A stretch of 28,492 nucleotides of DNA from Ignatzschineria sp. (lineage in GTDB: Bacteria; Pseudomonadota; Gammaproteobacteria; Cardiobacteriales; Wohlfahrtiimonadaceae), in the NCBI GenBank assembly GCA_030151245.1, contig JASLEF010000129.1, forward strand, positions 1 through 28,492, written 5' to 3'. Of this stretch, positions 23,072 through 28,492 are shown piece after piece. How positions within the stretch are numbered: the first letter of the stretch is position 1; each line of letters opens with the position of its first letter. The notes beneath the pieces are model-generated. The model worked only from the letters and a program-made list of their open reading frames with translations, did no database searches and was not told the DNA's origin. Both the position numbers and the translations under genes were made by a program.

Positions 23072-25339
23072 CTATTTTTTCGTCAATTTGACTCGATTTA
23101 ACATCAGAGAATTAATCAAAACACTCACAGAACTGAAAGCCATCGCACCCCCAGCTAAAATCGGGCTTAAAAGCCCCAACGCCGCAAAAGGGATCCCCAC
23201 GGTGTTATAGAGAAAGGCCCAAAACAAGTTCTGCTTGATTTTTTTCATCGTCAGCTCTGATAAGCGAATCATTCTAGAGAGATTGATAAGGTCCCCATTC
23301 ATAATCGTCACATCTGCAGACTCCATGGCGATATCGGTGCCTGTTCCCATCGCAATGCCGGCATCTGCTTGCGCTAATGCGGGCGCATCATTCATGCCAT
23401 CTCCCACCATTGCCACAATACGCCCATTTGCTTGTAACTCTTTCACAACTGATGCTTTATCTTCTGGCTTTAACTCTGCAACAATTTCATCCGAGGTTAA
23501 TCCCACTTCTAGACCAATTTTGGTCGCCGTTCGCATATTATCACCCGTTAACATCACCACATGAATGCCGAGCGCTTTAAGGTTCATAATTGCCTCTTTT
23601 GAGCTGGGCTTCACCGAGTCTGCCATCGTGATCACCGCTAATGCTTGATCTCCATTACTGAGCATCACTGCGGTTTCCCCCATCGATTCATGACGCAAAA
23701 CGATCTCTGCAAAGGGACGATAATCCACCTGCATCTCATCCATCAATCTTGGGGATCCCACAAAATAAGGTCTCCCCTCGATCTCACCTTGAAGACCCGC
23801 GCCTACTAGCGCTTGGAAGTTCTCAACTTTGAGTTTTGTGAGTCCACGGGCTTCGCCATATGCCACAATCGCCTTTGCAAGGGGATGTTCTGAGTGTGAT
23901 TCTAAGCCCACTAAAATGGCTAGCAACTGATCTTCTGATAATCCCGATTCTTGACAAGTTTCAAAATAGATCACCTGAGGAGCACCTTCCGTAATAGTCC
24001 CCGTTTTATCAAGCACAATGGTATTGATCTTAGAAGCTCTCTCTAAAGATTCCCCATTTTTAATCAAAATACCATTTTTCGCCCCTAACCCCGTTCCAAC
24101 CATAATCGCCGTCGGTGTTGCTAAACCCAAAGCACAGGGACAAGCGATCACCAGTACCGCAACACTATGCATAATTGCCATTCCCCAATGACCCACAATA
24201 CCGTATGTGACAAAGAGGGTGATAAGTGCAATGACTATCACTGCCGGTACAAATAGCGCAGAAACCCGATCTGCAACTTTTTGAATCGATGCTTTACTCC
24301 CTTGCGCATCGTTCACCATCTCGATAATTCGTGATAACGTACTCTCACTATCAAGCCTCGTCGACCTCATCACAAGCGCACCAGATTGGTTGATTGTCCC
24401 ACTAAAAAGCTCATCCCCTACGCTTTTATCAACGGGTAAACTTTCTCCCGTTAACATACTTTCATCAATCGTTGAATGCCCAGAAATCACTGTTCCATCC
24501 ACAGGTATCGTTTTGCCGGGATGTACTAATAGATGATCACCAATAACCACAGATCCTATAGGTATTTCTATCAGCCGTTCAACCTCATCTGCCGGGTCTT
24601 GATCAATTCGAATTGCCGTCTTTGCTTGAAGCGCCATTAATCCTCGGATAGCAGCTCCTGTCTGACTTTTTGCCCGCTCCTCCATATATTTACCTAACAA
24701 TATTAATGTGATGATAACGGCGCTCGTCTCAAAGTAAAGATGGGTAGGATCTCCCCCTAAAAAACCGTTGTAAAGACTATAAAAATAAGAGGCTAACGTC
24801 CCTATAGAAACCAGCACATCCATACTTGGTGCCTTTGCTCGTAATGAAGCCCAAGCCGCTTTATAAAAACGCCATCCCACCCCAAACTGAATCGGCGTGG
24901 TCATGATTAATTGCACCCAAGGCTTATGCAAAAAGGTCACCCAAGGAGCTTCGATACCTATTAACATGGCGATCATCGCAATCACTAATGGCGCACTCAA
25001 AAGGGCACTCACCAATAACGTGATCCGCATATTTTTTACCGCACGCTCTTCACGTGCCACTAATTCCGCACGATGATCCTCGTCATCTAAAATGGCACCA
25101 AATCCCGTTTTTTCAATTGTTTGAATAATCTCCGCTTCAGATGTCACCGTAGGATTATACTCAAACATCCCCTTCTTACTTGCCAGATTCACATGAGCAC
25201 GGTAAATTCCCGGCTTTTTTCCCACAACTCGTTCAATACGACCTGAACAGTTTGCACAAGTCATACCCGTAATCGATAAACGCGAAAATCCCCGATTAGA
25301 ATCGCTATTTGCCTCTTGATTAATCTTTTTGGTTTCCAT
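23072..25339 (-). CDS. copA: Cu(I)-exporting P1B-type ATPase
   Basis: This 755-residue inner-membrane copper efflux pump has a single N-terminal heavy-metal domain with GMTCANC at residues 25-31. Eight membrane helices include the CPC motif in VIACPCALGLATPT. TGES, DKTGTIT with the phosphorylated Asp, SEHPLAKAI and GDGMNDAPAL are all present. The last helices show FLYN and MAFSSVSVLINS, the YN and MxxSS copper ligands of the P1B-1 group. ATG 25337-25339 has AGGGG 7 bases upstream. It lies 9 bases downstream of copY in the same direction, so the two form an operon likely repressed when copper is low. No copper chaperone gene is visible next to it. Confidence 0.95.
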   Translation of the reverse strand: METKKINQEANSDSNRGFSRLSITGMTCANCSGRIERVVGKKPGIYRAHVNLASKKGMFEYNPTVTSEAEIIQTIEKTGFGAILDDEDHRAELVAREERAVKNMRITLLVSALLSAPLVIAMIAMLIGIEAPWVTFLHKPWVQLIMTTPIQFGVGWRFYKAAWASLRAKAPSMDVLVSIGTLASYFYSLYNGFLGGDPTHLYFETSAVIITLILLGKYMEERAKSQTGAAIRGLMALQAKTAIRIDQDPADEVERLIEIPIGSVVIGDHLLVHPGKTIPVDGTVISGHSTIDESMLTGESLPVDKSVGDELFSGTINQSGALVMRSTRLDSESTLSRIIEMVNDAQGSKASIQKVADRVSALFVPAVIVIALITLFVTYGIVGHWGMAIMHSVAVLVIACPCALGLATPTAIMVGTGLGAKNGILIKNGESLERASKINTIVLDKTGTITEGAPQVIYFETCQESGLSEDQLLAILVGLESHSEHPLAKAIVAYGEARGLTKLKVENFQALVGAGLQGEIEGRPYFVGSPRLMDEMQVDYRPFAEIVLRHESMGETAVMLSNGDQALAVITMADSVKPSSKEAIMNLKALGIHVVMLTGDNMRTATKIGLEVGLTSDEIVAELKPEDKASVVKELQANGRIVAMVGDGMNDAPALAQADAGIAMGTGTDIAMESADVTIMNGDLINLSRMIRLSELTMKKIKQNLFWAFLYNTVGIPFAALGLLSPILAGGAMAFSSVSVLINSLMLNRVKLTKK

Positions 25340-25348
25340 TGTGATCCC

Positions 25349-25786
25349 CTACTTTTGTTCTAAATGGCAACAACACTGCCCTTTAAAACAATCACAGATA
25401 ATATCTGTAACACTGCTCTTTTTCGCTTCTTCAAGGCTCGCTTCGATCATGGCAATATCCTCAAGCGATAATGCTCTCGCTTCTATTAATCTTGCTAATT
25501 TCTTTGCGCGATTACGAGCACAGACAAAACTAAAGAGATCTTTCGCCGCATCATCCCAAGCCTCACTTTCTTGAATAATGGGACGATATTGATAACGATT
25601 GCCGATACTTTTCGTCTCGACATATCCTTTCGTAACAAGTCTTGATAATAAAGTTTTAGTCGTTGTCGGTTTCCACTCTCGCTTTTGTCGTAAAACATTC
25701 ACGATGTCACTACTACCTAGCTCACCATTTGCCCAAAGTACTCTCATCACTTCCCATTCCGAGGGGGTTATTTCTATTTTTTCCAT
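25349..25786 (-). CDS. copY: CopY-type copper-responsive transcriptional repressor (BlaI/MecI family)
   Basis: This 145-residue repressor has an N-terminal winged helix of the BlaI/MecI/CopY family at about residues 5-70 (ITPSEWEVMRVLWANG, TTTKTLLSRLVTKGYV). A helical dimerisation part follows, then a C-terminal metal site. The C-terminal C131-D-C133-FKGQ-C138-C-C140 fits the CxCxxxxCxC motif of CopY, where Zn(II) holds the DNA-binding form and Cu(I) displaces it. The first gene of copY-copA, it should repress its own operon through the boxes at 25803-25828. CopY is mainly known from Firmicutes; proteobacteria usually use CueR, so transfer is plausible. An internal extra Cys sits at residue 89. 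Confidence 0.9.
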   Translation of the reverse strand: MEKIEITPSEWEVMRVLWANGELGSSDIVNVLRQKREWKPTTTKTLLSRLVTKGYVETKSIGNRYQYRPIIQESEAWDDAAKDLFSFVCARNRAKKLARLIEARALSLEDIAMIEASLEEAKKSSVTDIICDCFKGQCCCHLEQK

Positions 25787-25802
25787 CAGAAGACCTCTTA
25801 TC

Positions 25803-25850
25803 TACAAACATAGTTGACTACAATTATAGGTGTTTTTGTTTTATTGTCTA
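25803..25850 (-). promoter_or_regulatory. copYA promoter with overlapping CopY-type boxes
   Basis: On the minus strand, -35 TAGACA (25850-25845), a 16-bp spacer and -10 TATAAT (25828-25823) form a good sigma-70 promoter. TATAATTGTA (25828-25819) overlaps the -10 and differs from the cop box TACAnnTGTA at one position. A second copy, TATGTTTGTA (25812-25803), lies 16 bp downstream with two differences. Repression by blocking the -10 is expected. Confidence 0.6.
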
Positions 25851-26159
25851 CTATTTCTCCAAAAGGATCTTTTTAAGCTTTAATTTCAGTCCCTTGAAAA
25901 GCAACATGCCAATATCCATCATATCGATTCATCATCCTCACCCCGATCATATTGCTCAATGATCTCTACAAAGCGCGACATAAAGTAAAAGGGGTCATTC
26001 GAATACATGACACATAGGAATAGAGATCCTCAAAGCCGTTAAATATTGATAGTCCGGCCTGCCTTCAACAGGTCAAAAAAGGGAACATCAGGTCATAGGA
26101 AGTATGGTTGTATGGCATAACGACCTGAAACCTTTCTTGCTTATCAAGCATTAATCCTA
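25851..26159. other. Intergenic region between copY and the LysR gene 3' end
   Basis: About 310 bases without a recognised gene. Two 20-codon frames on the minus strand (25873-25935 and 25919-25981) look faintly protein-like but lack support. No clear terminator for the LysR gene was found. Confidence 0.5.
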
Positions 26160-27059
26160 TTATAGTGATAATACTTCTGTTAAATAATCCATAAATAATC
26201 GCACCTTTGCAGGCACATAACGACTTGTGGGGTAGACTAAATGAATCGTCTTTCCTCGAGGCCTTAAATCAGGCAAAACCTCTACAACGCGCCCTGCCGC
26301 AATATCTTTATCCACCGCATAATCAAAAAACTGCATCACCCCAAACCCATGTAATACTGTCTCGTAAGCTCCTATGGAATCGCTATGAATCATACTAGGC
26401 TTAAAATGATACGGCTGTGACATACCAGCAAAATCCCACGGAATAATTTGCCGATTATGAGCAAAACGCAATCCGATACATTTGTGCTGCTCAAGATCAT
26501 GAATGGTTTGTGGCATCCCATACTTTTTAATATAAGCTGGGGATGCGACTAATACCGGAATGGCCATATTGACCTTCTTTGCCACTAAACGGTCATCTAC
26601 TAACTCCCCAATTCGAATCGCTAAATCAAACTCATCTTTCGTAAAATTAATATAACTATTGCTCAGTGAGACTTCTATCAATAGCGACTCACTATGCGTT
26701 TGTAAGAAGCGATCAATCGAGGGCAATAATTTTTTAATCCCATAACTATTAGGAACACTGATCCGTACAATGCCGCAAGGCTCAATACTATTAGTAATTT
26801 GACGCTCAATATCTCGAATATTCTCAACGGACTCTTTACATACTGCATAATAACTTTTCCCCTCCTCCGTTAATCGCATCGAACGTGTTGAGCGATGGAA
26901 TAGCTTAATGTTAAGTTTAGTCTCAAGCCGTGAAATCGCTTTACTCACCGCTGAAGGCGTGACGCCAATTATTATAGAAGCTTCGGTAAAGTTCTTGCTT
27001 TCAGCCGCTTTACAGAAAATCTGTATATCATTCAGATCCATATTTTGAATTAATTGCAT
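26160..27059 (-). CDS. LysR-family transcriptional regulator
   Basis: This protein of about 299 residues has an N-terminal LysR winged helix (MDLNDIQIFCKAAESKNF, then GVTPSAVSKAISRLETKLN and LFHRSTRSMRLTEEG). A periplasmic-binding-protein-like effector domain follows to the C terminus. The SRLETKLNxxLFHRSTRSMRLTEEG pattern places it in the LTTR branch that contains DsdC/CrgA/AaeR-like regulators. ATG 27059 has GGGAG 6 bases upstream; an ATG at 27089 opens the same frame earlier. It is divergent from the nitroreductase gene, the usual LysR target arrangement, with a candidate operator at 27135-27155. The effector is unknown; an electrophile or quinone would suit the target but is inference. 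Confidence 0.9.
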   Translation of the reverse strand: MQLIQNMDLNDIQIFCKAAESKNFTEASIIIGVTPSAVSKAISRLETKLNIKLFHRSTRSMRLTEEGKSYYAVCKESVENIRDIERQITNSIEPCGIVRISVPNSYGIKKLLPSIDRFLQTHSESLLIEVSLSNSYINFTKDEFDLAIRIGELVDDRLVAKKVNMAIPVLVASPAYIKKYGMPQTIHDLEQHKCIGLRFAHNRQIIPWDFAGMSQPYHFKPSMIHSDSIGAYETVLHGFGVMQFFDYAVDKDIAAGRVVEVLPDLRPRGKTIHLVYPTSRYVPAKVRLFMDYLTEVLSL

Positions 27060-27134
27060 CATTATCTCCCATTGATGCCTTGCAGGCATTAAAGAATTTC
27101 TAAGTCAATATAGCAAGCTTTCAGAAAAATGATT

Positions 27135-27155
27135 ATGATTAATCTCGTTATTCAT
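27135..27155. promoter_or_regulatory. Candidate LysR-family operator in the divergent region
   Basis: ATGATTAA (27135-27142) and TTATTCAT (27148-27155) form an 8-5-8 inverted repeat with one mismatch. It is placed between the divergent LysR and nitroreductase genes. LysR regulators bind AT-rich interrupted dyads of this kind. Confidence 0.5.
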
Positions 27156-27287
27156 TTAATAGGATGATCAAATTGCTCCGGCATCAGGATAAACTTCTGA
27201 CTTGAGCCTCGTCTTATTGAGTGAACCTCCCTTTTATATCATCTTCTAATATTGCAACGATCTAATATCTTTAAGGAGTTATTGAAT

Positions 27288-27884
27288 ATGAGTTCTTTTA
27301 TTACATTAGCCACTCAACGTCGTACGATCTATCATCTTGGAAATAATCTTCCGCAGACAAAAGAGGCGATTAATAACATTGTTATTGAAGCTTCAAAACA
27401 AGCACCTTCTGCGTTTAACTCCCAAAGTTCGAGAATTGTCACGCTCTTTGGTGAAGAACACCACAAAGTGTGGGATATGGTTTTAGATGCGTTAAGACCA
27501 ATGTTAGCCGCAGATGTTTTTGCCGGCACAGAAGCGAAAGTCAACTCCTTTAAAGCGGGTATGGGGACGATCCTTTACTTTGAAGATGAGCAAGTCGTGG
27601 AAGATCTTCAAGCACAATTCCCACTCTATGCCGCAAACTTTCCAAAGTGGTCTGAGCAAGCTCATGGTATCACTGCTTACGGCATCTGGTTAGCATTGGC
27701 AGAAGCCAATATTGGGGCATCATTACAACACTATAATGAGCTTATTGAAGCAGCAGTCAAAACAGCTTGGGGACTCCCTGAAAAATGGACGCTTAAAGGA
27801 CAAATGCCATTCGGTTCAATCGAAACACCAGCAGATCCTAAAGCCTTCCTTGAAACAGATTCTCGCTTCAAAACTTTTGGTTAA
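27288..27884 (+). CDS. Nitroreductase-family FMN protein, Frm2/Hbn1-like
   Basis: This 198-residue cytoplasmic flavoprotein belongs to the nitroreductase superfamily, in the branch resembling yeast Frm2/Hbn1. RRTIYHLGNNL near the N terminus and QAPSAFNSQSSRIVTLFG correspond to the FMN-binding segments. WSEQAHGITAYGIWLALAEANIGASLQHYN forms the central helix region, and GQMPFGS is the late FMN-contact motif. Members reduce nitro compounds or quinones with NAD(P)H and are linked to oxidative stress. AAGGAG sits 8 bases before ATG 27288; the frame extends upstream to 27252 without support. It is divergent from the LysR regulator and is followed by a terminator at 27950. Confidence 0.9.
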   Translation: MSSFITLATQRRTIYHLGNNLPQTKEAINNIVIEASKQAPSAFNSQSSRIVTLFGEEHHKVWDMVLDALRPMLAADVFAGTEAKVNSFKAGMGTILYFEDEQVVEDLQAQFPLYAANFPKWSEQAHGITAYGIWLALAEANIGASLQHYNELIEAAVKTAWGLPEKWTLKGQMPFGSIETPADPKAFLETDSRFKTFG

Positions 27885-27949
27885 ATTTTTTTGGTGAACC
27901 ACGATTCCATATCAAGCATGAGTCTCACGAAAAAACTCATCGCTTCCCA

Positions 27950-27980
27950 AAGCCGCTCCTCTTCTAATGAGCGGCTTTTT
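27950..27980 (+). terminator. Rho-independent terminator after the nitroreductase
   Basis: A perfect 9-bp stem AAGCCGCTC (27950-27958) / GAGCGGCTT (27969-27977) is followed by TTT. Confidence 0.92.
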
Positions 27981-28492
27981 CTATCTAGGGGTTCCCCCGA
28001 TAAATACCCCATGATCCCATAAACCAAGAATGAGCGACGAGCTAATCATGTTACCTTTTTCAACATTTGTTCAAGAACAAATTCCCCTAGTTCAGCTAAG
28101 AGCTTTTATATCTGAGGATTTCCTTCATCCCTTCTCATTGTAAGTCGCTCCTACGAGTCACTCTTTATCAAAAGAAGCTCACTCCACCGCTCCCCATCAG
28201 CCTATTTCCGTAGCTCGTCTAAAGTCAGGGCATAGTTAAAAATCTTTCTGGCAGAATTATCTCATTCCATGTCCATTGTGATGACAGATATTCTAAAGAC
28301 AAAATGACGATTATCTTCCCTTGATCAAGTCATCGAAAACCCCTTTTAAGATATTTTAAAAAAATTTAAATACCGTTTTTAAAACCCTTAATACTCATAA
28401 TCTTAAGATAATCACATAGATATCCCCTCTAACGACCAAGACTCTCCGCCTTGAGCGTCTGCCTGCTCATGCAAAGTCATTGATAATAATTT
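27981..28492. other. Right-end region without a recognised gene
   Basis: About 510 AT-rich bases. A 31-codon frame at 28048-28143 has no proper ribosome site. The final bases TGATAATAATTT (28481-28492) resemble the left half of a Fur box but are cut by the window edge. Confidence 0.5.

Noticed and set aside
28048..28143. 31-codon frame near the right end
   Set aside because: No proper ribosome site and no recognisable sequence.
28481..28492. Fur-like half site at the right edge
   Set aside because: Only half the site is inside the window and the downstream gene is unknown.

Overview
This is an AT-rich bacterial chromosome segment with dense genes on both strands, clear Shine-Dalgarno sites and many strong hairpin terminators. 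The gene content (a fused RlmKL rRNA methyltransferase, FeoABC, UbiA, a ZntA/CadR pair, an H-NS-family protein and an NSS transporter) points to a gammaproteobacterium. The codon use and gene set remind me of Ignatzschineria/Wohlfahrtiimonas (Cardiobacteriales), but that placement is an impression and not proven. I see no phage, insertion sequence, CRISPR array, tRNA or rRNA.

Layout. 1-119 is the tail of a probable sodium/glutamate symporter (GltS). 534-1199 (-) is a phosphoglycolate phosphatase, 1535-1873 (+) a YjdM/PhnA zinc-ribbon protein and 2517-3602 (+) a zinc alcohol dehydrogenase. 3891-6804 (+) is the ferrous-iron operon feoABC behind a predicted FNR-type promoter. 6864-9173 (-) is a Zn/Cd/Pb P-type ATPase, divergent from its CadR/PbrR-type regulator (9385-9852, +), with a textbook MerR-family operator between them. 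9919-11703 (-) is a SulP anion transporter. 12116-13087 (-) is a peptidoglycan-binding protein with an unassigned N-terminal domain. 13326-15598 (+) is a three-gene run: ubiA, a PduO-type cobalamin adenosyltransferase and an Sfp-type phosphopantetheinyl transferase. 15683-16018 (-) is an H-NS-family protein and 16132-18324 (-) is RlmKL. 18775-20289 (+) is a succinate/acetate CoA-transferase and 20940-22298 (+) an NSS-family Na+ symporter. 22474-22971 (+) is a DUF2569 membrane-protein pseudogene with two in-frame stops. 23072-25786 (-) is a copY-copA copper operon. 26160-27059 (-) is a LysR regulator, divergent from a Frm2/Hbn1-like nitroreductase (27288-27884, +). The last 0.6 kb has no recognisable gene.

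How the genes fit together. The clearest theme is transition-metal homeostasis. It comprises Fe(II) import under a likely oxygen-responsive promoter, Zn/Cd/Pb efflux under CadR, and Cu(I) efflux under a CopY-type repressor of a kind best known from Firmicutes. The most interesting items for follow-up are the FNR site at exact class II spacing before feoA, the two-stop DUF2569 pseudogene, the cytoplasmic-looking SAGCQ/peptidoglycan-binding protein, and the CopY operator overlapping its own -10 box.
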